IMG/VR virus record: IMGVR_UViG_3300017708_002303
Coordinates: 1 to 27,146 of that record
Direction: 5' to 3' (one strand)
DNA: 27,146 nucleotides
DNA from: a virus
Positions 1 to 8,834 of this stretch are shown here, piece by piece. The notes under the pieces are model-generated. The model was not told the DNA's origin. It saw nothing but the letters and a program-made list of their open reading frames with translations, and did not search any database. A program made the position numbers and the translations under genes. Position 1 is the stretch's first letter. Every line of letters starts with the position of its first letter.

Positions 1-3000
1 ATGGAACATTGTAAGTTCCCCTCATATTTGCTCCACCACCAAAAGTTGTTTTCTCAAAGAATGCTTTTCCAAAACCACTATTAACACTTCTATCAATACC
101 ATTTTTTGACATGTCAATTTTAATCTTGTAGAAGTCTGCGCCAAACGGGTTTGACTCAGTCACTTCATTAAGATTGTGTGTATTATTGATTCTTCTCAAT
201 GACACACCATTAAATTCATATTTCCTTACATTATCATTTTGAGAGTGATTGGTAACTTTTGTATTGTCAATACCTCTGGTAATACCAGTCAAGGAGTTTG
301 CTGAAATGCCTGTGTATGAAATTATTTCATCACCCATCCTGATATAACCAGGATTTGTGGATGCAACACTAACACCTTCAAACTTAACCAAGTTTGCCGT
401 GGTTCCAACAGAAATACTTCCTGTTTCACTACTACTATAATCTACAGATAGACTTGTAGGTGTTATATTGGTATTAACATTTAAAATATTGACAATGTTA
501 CCACCCGAATACATACCATGGTTTTTTTGAGAAACTATGATGTGAAGACCATCATTAACCACAGTGACTGGTGATACTAGAGACACACCAGTAATTGGGT
601 TTCTAGTGTGGTCAAGTGCAGTTGTGACACCACTACTATTCTGATATTTCAGAATAGCCGTATTGGAACTGGTAGTAAACTCTCCCTGAACATCAGTGAT
701 ATTCAGTTCATTATTACCAAAGATGGTCGAGATAGAAACTTTAATACCTTCACCAAGTCCCGATCCAATTGTGATCGGTGCGATAATGTCACCTATCTGA
801 TAACCTCTTCCTCCATCAACAATCGTAGCTCCAAGAGCAACTCCATTTTTGATGAAGAAGTTAGCGGTAGCATTGATACCATGACCAGTAATGGATGTCA
901 TAGCCACACCAGTATATTCAAATTCACCAGAGGATGGAGTATACCCAACACCAGCATTAGTGATGTTTAGTTTTCCTGGTGCAGCTGATCCACCATATCC
1001 AACAAATCTACCAGACGCTCCAGTTTCATCCTGAGTAATTAGTTGACCATCTAACAACCCAACATCAGCAACTGTGGTTCCAAGACCCACTCTGATGGTT
1101 TTAGACTCAATAACAAGTGAATTATTTGGAATGACTTCTAAATCTTGTGGGAGAGGTGGATTGAATAACTGAACGGAACCATTAGGAACAAATTCAGCTC
1201 TAAACAGTTGGAAGGTAAGATCTTCATACTGAGATGGTGTCCAAGTAGAAGCATTCTGTGACTTAAACAATGAACCCAATAGTCTCTGTGTAGAAACAAC
1301 AACCTGGCCAGATTCTGCACCTAATGTTGAAACGTCAGAATCACCCAATCTTGAAATCCATACTCTATACTCGGTGGAGTTGGAGAGGATGATAATTGCA
1401 TATTCTCTCTGACCATTTAGATACACAGGAGATTCAAATGTGAACTTAGTAGCAACACTAGCATCATTTGAGATAGTAATCTCATCAGGTGTTTTCTCTA
1501 CAGTAGAGAATGGAAGAACTGTTTGACTTGGAGTTCCCAGTTCAACTTCACGAATTTCAATTGTAACTGGTGTATCAAACTCAGTTGGTTTTTCTTGGAA
1601 GAATAGATCAAGAGACGTGATGTAAATCCCTGTTTCATCATCAACAATAAAGGTTTGTGCCAGAGGGTCCTTATACTCACCAGTTAATCTTGAAGATGTT
1701 CCAACTGCATTCAGCTGATCTGGAGAAATTAGAGTATCAGCAGATGCGTCACCACTAATCGTTCTTGTTTCGGGAGTAGCATCTTGAGTAGATACTCTTG
1801 CGTTTCTCAAGGATAGTGTTGTTTGTTCAGTAGTATCCTGATCACCCCTTGAGAAGAAAATATCTTCGGCAGAGGTAGTAACTGTACCAGGAATTTTACT
1901 ATTGATATCACTACTAGTGAGTCTCAATACTGATCTACCAGTTTCAAAGGTAGGAGCTGAAGGATCATCGGAACTTGGAACTCTATAAGAACCAATCAGT
2001 GTGCCAATTCTGTCAGTGATAAGTCTTCTTGAGGTAACTTTAGCTTCTGCTCCACTGCTAGCTCCCTTAAGTATCATTTCCTCAGCAATGTATCCTGAAT
2101 ATTCAACTTCACTTTGATCAGCTAAAGAAGCCATATCGACATTCAATACAGTCGTTGTTTCTGTATAACTATCGGGAAGTTGTTCACGAGAAGCAGTAGT
2201 TGTAGATACATTAATACTACCAAATTCAACACTATTAGTAGTACCCGTTGAAGAAATATATGGGTTTTCGTTATAAAAGTCAGTAGCCTCGTTATATGGA
2301 CCATACTTATGATTGGCGGAAGCAACTCTGAACGAAATCTCTGGTTCTATAGACTCACTGGACCCACTATTGTCTTCTCCTGTTGTAGATGGATCATAGT
2401 CTTCACCCATGACACCATTAACAAGCTCTCCGACTTCAAATGTGCCAGAGACCATTTCAATTTCAATTAGTTTAGGTACACAATACTTATTAACATCAAC
2501 ATTATCGAAGAAAGCATAAACCTCAGTGAATGGTTTCAGACTTCTAGCCGTAAATGTAATATTACGAGATCTCATAAACTGAATGACTTCACGACTAACA
2601 ACTCTGTCTCCGAATGATTGCTTATCAATCTCTTCAGTTATTGATTGTTGAATACCTGTTCTTCTTTGACTGAGCTCAACACCAGCAGAACTATCAAGTT
2701 GGATACTTGTGTCTGTGGTTACTTCTTCAACCCGGAAAGTTGATGGAGCACCATTATTTTTTGCAATGTGCCATTCAATTCTTTCAGGAGTAGCGTCAAA
2801 CAACTCACGGAATTCAGCCTCTGTACCAGATCTAAATGTGCTGTTTATATCTTCATGAAGTCTCGTATTTAAATCGAGTGAAACATCAACACCTGTGGTT
2901 TCCCAAGAGTTCCAGACAACTGATGCTGTACCAGATCTTGCTCCATCATCAGCAGTCTTAATCTCAGCTCGTATAGCTTCAGCTACACCTTGGAATGAAC

Positions 3001-6000
3001 CTTCCATCATGATATCTCTCGCCTTCATTTGATTGACATCAACCCAGGTATCAACAGTTGGTTCAAAGGAAATATTACCTTGCCAGAAACGTACAAGGAA
3101 AGGAGTGACACTTTCAGACCTCGTAGCAAATCCTTGGCTGAGCCAAGGGTCTGATGTTTCATTATAATCAAGAGTGATCATTTGGCCAGATCTTTTCACC
3201 CCAGTTCCAAGAATATCAGCATATCTACTGTCTTGATTAGTTTTTGTTGTTGTTCCAATACCAGCAATAGTTGTGTTTCCGACAACCATATCTACTGAAG
3301 TGGTATAGTGAGAAGGTCTTAAAGTACCATGTGTTTTATCGATAGAATTCTTAGCACCAATACTAACATTTTGAGACTTGAGACTTAAGAAGTTATCAAC
3401 AAAGATACCAGATTTGAATCTGTTCAAACCATTAGCGTCTGGAACAAACTGATTGATAGTCCTTGTCTCTAACTGATTCAATGAAGTATAATACTCAAGA
3501 TTTTTGATTCTTTGTTCTAATTTAGAGATATCAGTCATTTGATATCTCTTATGTTTGATAAAGGTAGTCCTTACATCACTAGCGTCAAAAGTATAAGCTG
3601 GAACATAACAATCAGCTATATTCATTGCTCCGTTAACACCTTTTGGTGATACTGGGTTGTCAGCTGGAGAACCTTTCTTAATTTGGAAAATGCCATTTTT
3701 ATCAAGATAGATTCTATCAATTCTTGGGAGATAATAATTATAATCTACTGTAATTGACTCATTGGAAGCCAAAACATTCTTAGAACTATGTTGACCCCCA
3801 TTGAAAGTTCTACCAAAAAATTCTAATGGTGACCTAGTATTTGCAGTATCTACAGAGAAAGATGAAACTCTAGGACGACCATCAACTATATCAGTAAGTC
3901 TGACACCAGAAATAGTATTGATTTCTGTTTTATAATCAAAATCTCTATAAGAATTACATACTGTAATATCACCAGTATCGGAAGTATTGTAAGATGTTGA
4001 TATGAAATAAACTCTCAATCTTGTATTGGGTACACCTACACCATCTCTTCTTCTGATTCTAGAATAATCATAGATTGACTTTCTCTGACCACTGAAGAAG
4101 TCAAAATCAGAAGATATATTCTTGCTTCCAATGACAACATTTAAAGCAACAGCACTAACTCCAGATTTTTGGAAATTAACTACTTCATTTGGTTGGAATT
4201 TGGAAAGATTCTCGTAAACAAAATTAATTGAGGTATCTGATCTCTTATCAACATAAATTGCTCTTGCTCCACTTATTGATCCGATGACTTCTTCACCAAG
4301 AATCAAATCATTTGTGGTGTTAGTTGGTCCATTCATACTACCAACAGTCATTGAAGGAGATTCTGGATCTGAATCCGAACCATTACCAGCAAAGATACCG
4401 TAGATCAAAATAACATCTGGTTCGTTGAGAGAAATGACTTTATCTTGAACTCTTGTTCCATATGGATAAGTACCATAAGTTAAACCATCATTGAGAGTGG
4501 TTCCCCCAATACCAGAACCAGAATCATTTGAATTTCTTATTACAATATTTTTTGCAAGATTCTTGGTTTTGATCTTCGGAGTGATATTAGTCTTACGAAG
4601 TGTTGTGATTAATTTGCAGTCACCATCATTGGCAATACCACTAAGTGTAAGTTGAGTATTGCCAGAATCGAATGTGAATTTATCAGATGTAAGAACTTCT
4701 ATTTCTCCAGCATCATTAATTAAACTATATCTTTCTTCATCAAAAGATAAGAACACTTCATTAGTATCAGCATTGACAGCTCCAGTGGAACCGTCAGTGA
4801 CTGTTACATCAAACTGTTTTCTAATTATCAAATCAGATTCTGTAATATCTACATTGGAAATTAATTTTCTTGGGAAAATTGAAAAAAGAGACTCATTATC
4901 CGCCAAGTTATCATTTTTTGAAGTGGGAGTTGTCTGAGATTCAACCACTTTCAAATTTGTGACACCGATGTTACGATCTGGAACTCCACCATCAATAAAT
5001 CCTGTAACAGTTTCAACACCAACAACATTTATAAAATTTGTATTTACACTAGATACTCTCAAAAGAGTTGATAAAGTTAAATTTGAATCAGAATATTGAA
5101 TTAAATTTCCAGTTGTTACGATACCGGGGAACGAAAGTGATGGATTTGTAATTGTAGAAACACCAGTAACTACATCCCCTTTGGTAATAGATGCAATACC
5201 AATAGTGACAGCATCAGTTGGAATCAAATCAGCTGTGAATGTCCCAGCAGTACCTACAATACCATAAACTGATTGAACATCAGAAGTTTCATAGTTTGTA
5301 ATATTGGTAATAGTTCTATTTGTGGAATCTAAACCATCAAAGGTAATTCTTTCACCAGTTGAGAACTGACCTTTAACATCGTAAACAGTAGCTGCTGTTC
5401 CAGTGTTTACATCATATCTGATAAAACCAGAGGCCCCACTAGAACTACCCTCAATAAATGTTGGAGTGGTTAGGTCAATTTCTTCATTAATTGTTATTTC
5501 GGTATATGTCTGTACATCATATAATGATAATTCCCACTTATTAATATTTTTATTGGTAGCATCATAAGAACCAGATTCTAAAGAGAAATCATAAATTCTA
5601 GCAACACCAATTTCATCACCAGCAAGATCAGTTCTAGCGGATCCAACTCTTTGACTTCTCAAACTTAAAGTATTTGTGTTGTCAAATCCAATAGTTGGTG
5701 ATCCAGAAACGTTATTGACTGTAAATGTTGGTCCAAAACCAAAAGTGATGGATTTTCCTTTAACATCTCTAGTTGTTCTTGCTTTTGGAGAATCCAAGAA
5801 GGTTGAACCAAGGGTTTCTATAGGATATCCTCTAACATACGCCTTTCCAGGTCCAATTTTATAGACCATAAGGTCTTCAGAAGGTGTCTGTCCACTTGTA
5901 GTGGTCTGATTCTGATTATAGATACCTCTATTTCCGTATCCGCTATTTAAACTCTCTCTGACAGTCGTTACAAATTCTTTTACATAATAATGACCTGATT

Positions 6001-6916
6001 CATCAAATGTTCTTGTTGCTAATTCATCTGCAAGAATATTGTACTCAGTTCCAGTATTGGTTTCTCTTAGACGACCATTTTGAACTTCTGCTAATTGAAC
6101 GAAATTTTGATCATTAAAATCATTTTTTTCTTTTTTAGCTAAAAATGCAGTAATTTCGAGTCTATCAGCACCAGGTGCAGTAAAATTAGTGAAATTTCTA
6201 GCATTATCATTCAATGTTGGATCAACATCAGCCGAAATCAAAGTTTCGGTAACATTTAAACCAACTCTATAACTAGGTTTATTGTTATATTGATCAAGAA
6301 TGAGGATTTGATCTTCCACATCAACAAAAAATCCTCTGAGGAAGTAAACACCATTACTTAAGGCAAAGGCAGAACCAGTAGCGTTGGCGTTTTCGTTTAA
6401 AGTCCTAGCAAAACCTTCTCCAGAAGCAATAAATGTTGAAGCATAATTAATATTATCAGAAGTTAGAAGAACTTCATTATCTGAGAAAGTTTGAGTAGAA
6501 TTGTCAGATGTATTTGACTCATGATAGTCAACATATATTGTACAAACATCTCTCTCAGACTCTATATCAGTAATATATGTAACTACTTTAGCAGTTACTC
6601 CAGAAGATGCACCAGTTATTTTTTTACCAACCAACTGGTTGAGGTAAAGATCAATAGGAATACCTAAAAATTCAGAATTAATCTGAATTCCATAAAAATT
6701 GGGCAGATAAGTCAACTGGCCAGGAATAACCTTGGCTCCTTCTTTGAAGAAGTGAGTCCCCATATCTTCAATTTGATTTTGAAGGATGGATTGGAGATTA
6801 TTTAACTCCCTTGCCTGGACTGGGTAAGCTGGCTTAAAAAGAACTTTATAATAGTTACTCTGCGGATCAAAGTCGTCAAAATAAGGAGCAACGTTGAGGT
6901 TAGTTTCCTGTGGCAT
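1..6916 (-). CDS. Very large DUF4815-type virion structural protein (3' end beyond window)
   Basis: The frame starts at ATG 6914-6916, ten bases after the gp8 stop, and I read it open to position 2, giving at least 2305 residues; the C-terminus lies outside the window. The N-terminus (YYKVLFKP, then VQARELNNLQSILQNQ, then FFKEGAKVIPG, about residues 22-67) matches my memory of DUF4815, a domain of cyanomyovirus structural proteins. A short heptad-like stretch (DISKLEQRIKNLEYYTSL, about 1127-1145) suggests a trimeric coiled coil. Beyond residue 1970 there are two G-x-GY beta repeats, an NHGMYSG module (about 2130) and an IRMGDE...RG...H module (2190-2237), all also present in the gp7-type protein. 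By position it is probably a peripheral baseplate or fibre-connecting protein assembled after gp8. I see no enzymatic motif. The upstream ribosome site is weak (AAGAAATC), so coupling to gp8 is likely. Exact role is inferred. Confidence 0.85.
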   Translation of the reverse strand, partial: MPQETNLNVAPYFDDFDPQSNYYKVLFKPAYPVQARELNNLQSILQNQIEDMGTHFFKEGAKVIPGQLTYLPNFYGIQINSEFLGIPIDLYLNQLVGKKITGASSGVTAKVVTYITDIESERDVCTIYVDYHESNTSDNSTQTFSDNEVLLTSDNINYASTFIASGEGFARTLNENANATGSAFALSNGVYFLRGFFVDVEDQILILDQYNNKPSYRVGLNVTETLISADVDPTLNDNARNFTNFTAPGADRLEITAFLAKKEKNDFNDQNFVQLAEVQNGRLRETNTGTEYNILADELATRTFDESGHYYVKEFVTTVRESLNSGYGNRGIYNQNQTTTSGQTPSEDLMVYKIGPGKAYVRGYPIETLGSTFLDSPKARTTRDVKGKSITFGFGPTFTVNNVSGSPTIGFDNTNTLSLRSQRVGSARTDLAGDEIGVARIYDFSLESGSYDATNKNINKWELSLYDVQTYTEITINEEIDLTTPTFIEGSSSGASGFIRYDVNTGTAATVYDVKGQFSTGERITFDGLDSTNRTITNITNYETSDVQSVYGIVGTAGTFTADLIPTDAVTIGIASITKGDVVTGVSTITNPSLSFPGIVTTGNLIQYSDSNLTLSTLLRVSSVNTNFINVVGVETVTGFIDGGVPDRNIGVTNLKVVESQTTPTSKNDNLADNESLFSIFPRKLISNVDITESDLIIRKQFDVTVTDGSTGAVNADTNEVFLSFDEERYSLINDAGEIEVLTSDKFTFDSGNTQLTLSGIANDGDCKLITTLRKTNITPKIKTKNLAKNIVIRNSNDSGSGIGGTTLNDGLTYGTYPYGTRVQDKVISLNEPDVILIYGIFAGNGSDSDPESPSMTVGSMNGPTNTTNDLILGEEVIGSISGARAIYVDKRSDTSINFVYENLSKFQPNEVVNFQKSGVSAVALNVVIGSKNISSDFDFFSGQRKSIYDYSRIRRRDGVGVPNTRLRVYFISTSYNTSDTGDITVCNSYRDFDYKTEINTISGVRLTDIVDGRPRVSSFSVDTANTRSPLEFFGRTFNGGQHSSKNVLASNESITVDYNYYLPRIDRIYLDKNGIFQIKKGSPADNPVSPKGVNGAMNIADCYVPAYTFDASDVRTTFIKHKRYQMTDISKLEQRIKNLEYYTSLNQLETRTINQFVPDANGLNRFKSGIFVDNFLSLKSQNVSIGAKNSIDKTHGTLRPSHYTTSVDMVVGNTTIAGIGTTTKTNQDSRYADILGTGVKRSGQMITLDYNETSDPWLSQGFATRSESVTPFLVRFWQGNISFEPTVDTWVDVNQMKARDIMMEGSFQGVAEAIRAEIKTADDGARSGTASVVWNSWETTGVDVSLDLNTRLHEDINSTFRSGTEAEFRELFDATPERIEWHIAKNNGAPSTFRVEEVTTDTSIQLDSSAGVELSQRRTGIQQSITEEIDKQSFGDRVVSREVIQFMRSRNITFTARSLKPFTEVYAFFDNVDVNKYCVPKLIEIEMVSGTFEVGELVNGVMGEDYDPSTTGEDNSGSSESIEPEISFRVASANHKYGPYNEATDFYNENPYISSTGTTNSVEFGSINVSTTTASREQLPDSYTETTTVLNVDMASLADQSEVEYSGYIAEEMILKGASSGAEAKVTSRRLITDRIGTLIGSYRVPSSDDPSAPTFETGRSVLRLTSSDINSKIPGTVTTSAEDIFFSRGDQDTTEQTTLSLRNARVSTQDATPETRTISGDASADTLISPDQLNAVGTSSRLTGEYKDPLAQTFIVDDETGIYITSLDLFFQEKPTEFDTPVTIEIREVELGTPSQTVLPFSTVEKTPDEITISNDASVATKFTFESPVYLNGQREYAIIILSNSTEYRVWISRLGDSDVSTLGAESGQVVVSTQRLLGSLFKSQNASTWTPSQYEDLTFQLFRAEFVPNGSVQLFNPPLPQDLEVIPNNSLVIESKTIRVGLGTTVADVGLLDGQLITQDETGASGRFVGYGGSAAPGKLNITNAGVGYTPSSGEFEYTGVAMTSITGHGINATANFFIKNGVALGATIVDGGRGYQIGDIIAPITIGSGLGEGIKVSISTIFGNNELNITDVQGEFTTSSNTAILKYQNSSGVTTALDHTRNPITGVSLVSPVTVVNDGLHIIVSQKNHGMYSGGNIVNILNVNTNITPTSLSVDYSSSETGSISVGTTANLVKFEGVSVASTNPGYIRMGDEIISYTGISANSLTGITRGIDNTKVTNHSQNDNVRKYEFNGVSLRRINNTHNLNEVTESNPFGADFYKIKIDMSKNGIDRSVNSGFGKAFFEKTTFGGGANMRGTYNVP

Positions 6917-6925
6917 GATTTCTTA

Positions 6926-8485
6926 TTAAAATTGCAAGATGATCTTTACGTCTTCTTTCTGGGATGAAGATCTTGTGACAGAAGGTCTATTGTCAACGTA
7001 GATAGTATTTCCAGAATATTTGTTCACTTCTGGTTGTGCAACACCAGAAGTGAAACTTTGACCCAAGTAATATGTCCTATTATTTATTACCGTAGATATA
7101 CCTGTAAAAGTAGTTTCAATCCCGAGAGTGATTGAACCACCTACAACATTAAAGGATCCACTAACACCAATATCAGCTGTAAATCTATTAGCTCTAAATC
7201 CGTAAATTGGATTTGAATCTAAAGAACCATCACTATTGAAACCTGCCGTTGTTCTATCTTGCCAAACTTTTAAGACTCCAGTAGTTGAATCATAGGAAAC
7301 AACTCTACCAACAGCTGTTGAACCCACACCAATAGATTGGTTCACATATGAGTCGGGTGTAAAGACAGCTGAACTATATCCAATACCAGAAAGTTTCAAA
7401 GCAGTGACTGCACTAGCTTTATCAATATTTAAAAGAGAAGATGAATTATATGACTGTGGATTTTCAACTAATCCAACTCTTGAAAATTGGTTTCCAGTAA
7501 TGTAATCTGGATTATTGGTGTCATTTTCAAATCTAGCATATGTCAGAACATTAAATGCACCTAGTTCTCTATAAATGTCATAACCATGACCCCCATTTGG
7601 AGGAACAATTATATTAAAAACAGGTGGTGTGGTTCCAGCTGGAAGACCACCAGAGATAACATCAAGTGTTCCGAAGGTGTATCCCGAACCACCAGAAGAA
7701 ATAGTGACAGATTCAATCTTTGAATCGTTATTCACAACTACAGTGGCTTCTGCACCACTACCATCACCAACAATTGGTACTCTTGTATAAGTAATATTGG
7801 CTGTTCCTAACCCAACACCACGATTTCTTATGGTCACAATTTTAAGTTGACCACTTGTGGAAGCGTTTTGTCTTACAGATACATTATCACTACTAACATC
7901 ATACCAATCTGATGGTACTGGAATGTATTCTGTAGAATCAAATTTGATCGCTTGACTTGGTTTGATAGTATAAAGATATTTCCAAATATATCCATCACCA
8001 CTTGAACCAGCAGCTCTTGGTTCTAAGTCTGTAAATGTAGGCTCGTCAAGAGAAGGACTACCTTGGAAATTATTTTCAGGATTTGCGTTGTTGAATAGAC
8101 AAATATAAACTCTATAATCAGAGTTCATCACATAGTAGTTTGCGTCATAAATGTCAAAAGAACCAGATGGGAGAGACTGTTTATCTCTACTGATATCATT
8201 TCTCCACATGTCATAAGTTATACCAGATGACCAAGTATTTTTTCTAATTACTTGACTAACATCTGAAGTATTGATCTTTTTCAATGCCAACATCGTATCC
8301 CAATAGTCATTAGACTCATTGAGATTGTCTTTTGGTGAAGGTGGATTAGTGTCCCAATCAGACTGATAACTAGTCGCGTTTGGGAGCCCAATAAATGCGT
8401 AATAAGAATTTGTGGAGGACTGAATACCTGCCACAAAGTTTTTAGCATTCAGAATACGAAGTTGATCAGTAATTATCGCTGCCAT
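6926..8485 (-). CDS. 8: Baseplate wedge subunit gp8, enlarged
   Basis: This 519-aa protein is a gp8 homologue, a wedge component that binds gp7 and gp10 in T4. From memory of T4 gp8, two blocks match well: GDGYIWKYLYTIKPS (residues 163-177) followed by TEYIPVP against T4 GDGYVWEYLFEIPP...NEYIVVP, and the C-terminus YVDNRP...KEDVKIILQF against T4 YMENRPP...EEINILFTF. T4 gp8 is about 334 residues, so this version carries roughly 185 extra, mainly in about 205-300 and 360-470. The first insertion contains Gly-rich beta repeats (VTIRNRGVGLG, then VTISSGGSGYTFG) of the kind seen in the neighbouring giant protein. The start codon ATG at 8485 lies 20 bases downstream of a late-promoter-like TATAAATA. 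The next gene begins 9 bases after the stop. Confidence 0.93.
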   Translation of the reverse strand: MAAIITDQLRILNAKNFVAGIQSSTNSYYAFIGLPNATSYQSDWDTNPPSPKDNLNESNDYWDTMLALKKINTSDVSQVIRKNTWSSGITYDMWRNDISRDKQSLPSGSFDIYDANYYVMNSDYRVYICLFNNANPENNFQGSPSLDEPTFTDLEPRAAGSSGDGYIWKYLYTIKPSQAIKFDSTEYIPVPSDWYDVSSDNVSVRQNASTSGQLKIVTIRNRGVGLGTANITYTRVPIVGDGSGAEATVVVNNDSKIESVTISSGGSGYTFGTLDVISGGLPAGTTPPVFNIIVPPNGGHGYDIYRELGAFNVLTYARFENDTNNPDYITGNQFSRVGLVENPQSYNSSSLLNIDKASAVTALKLSGIGYSSAVFTPDSYVNQSIGVGSTAVGRVVSYDSTTGVLKVWQDRTTAGFNSDGSLDSNPIYGFRANRFTADIGVSGSFNVVGGSITLGIETTFTGISTVINNRTYYLGQSFTSGVAQPEVNKYSGNTIYVDNRPSVTRSSSQKEDVKIILQF

Positions 8486-8504
8486 TTTATTAGGACTTTT
8501 TTGT

Positions 8505-8512
8505 TATTTATA
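8505..8512 (-). promoter_or_regulatory. T4-type late promoter (TATAAATA) upstream of gp8
   Basis: The minus strand reads TATAAATA exactly, the T4 late-promoter consensus recognised by gp55-programmed RNA polymerase. It sits in the 34-bp gap between the fibre gene stop and the gp8 start, about 20 bases upstream of ATG, a normal distance for a T4 late promoter with a short leader. It implies gp8 and the DUF4815-type gene can be transcribed without read-through from the 12-kb gp7 gene. Function is inferred from motif and position. Confidence 0.7.
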
Positions 8513-8519
8513 GGTATAA

Positions 8520-8834
8520 TTAGATAGTATTTGGATAGACTACTATAGTACTACCCATTCCAGCATGTGATGTACACTGATAGTACAGTGTATTGGGAGC
8601 ATCAAATGGAATTTCAAATCTCAATGTTCCATTTGATACGGCATTGTTGGTAACACCACTATTATAAGCGCTGCCACCTGCAGATTGTCTAATCTCAAAT
8701 GGATGAGCACCCATTGAATTTACAAACTCATAAACTCTACCTCTTGCGAGGTATAAAATTGGGTCATTGGTTGTTTGTGTGAGTCCAATCCCAGTGAATG
8801 TATAATCACTAGTACCATTAGCACCCAAAGTCCA
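8520..8834 (-). other. Cupredoxin-like C-terminal domain of the fibre protein
   Basis: These bases encode residues about 501-604 of the 604-aa fibre protein. Candidate copper ligands are H544 in AHPFEI and the C-terminal cluster C587-x2-H590-x2-M593 in YYQCTSHAGMG, matching the order His, Cys, His, Met of blue-copper proteins. In plastocyanin and pseudoazurin the axial Met is eight residues after the Cys; here Met is at +6 and +8 is Ser, so axial ligation may differ or be lost. The hydrophobic alternation before the Cys (LRFEIPFDAPNTLYYQC) fits a cupredoxin beta strand. The fold assignment is motif-based, and metal binding is inferred. Confidence 0.55.

Noticed and set aside
608-970. Plus-strand 120-aa open frame
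   Set aside because: It lies wholly opposite the open DUF4815-type frame and has a Ser/Asn/Thr-rich composition typical of the complement of that gene. No ribosome site or family resemblance was seen.
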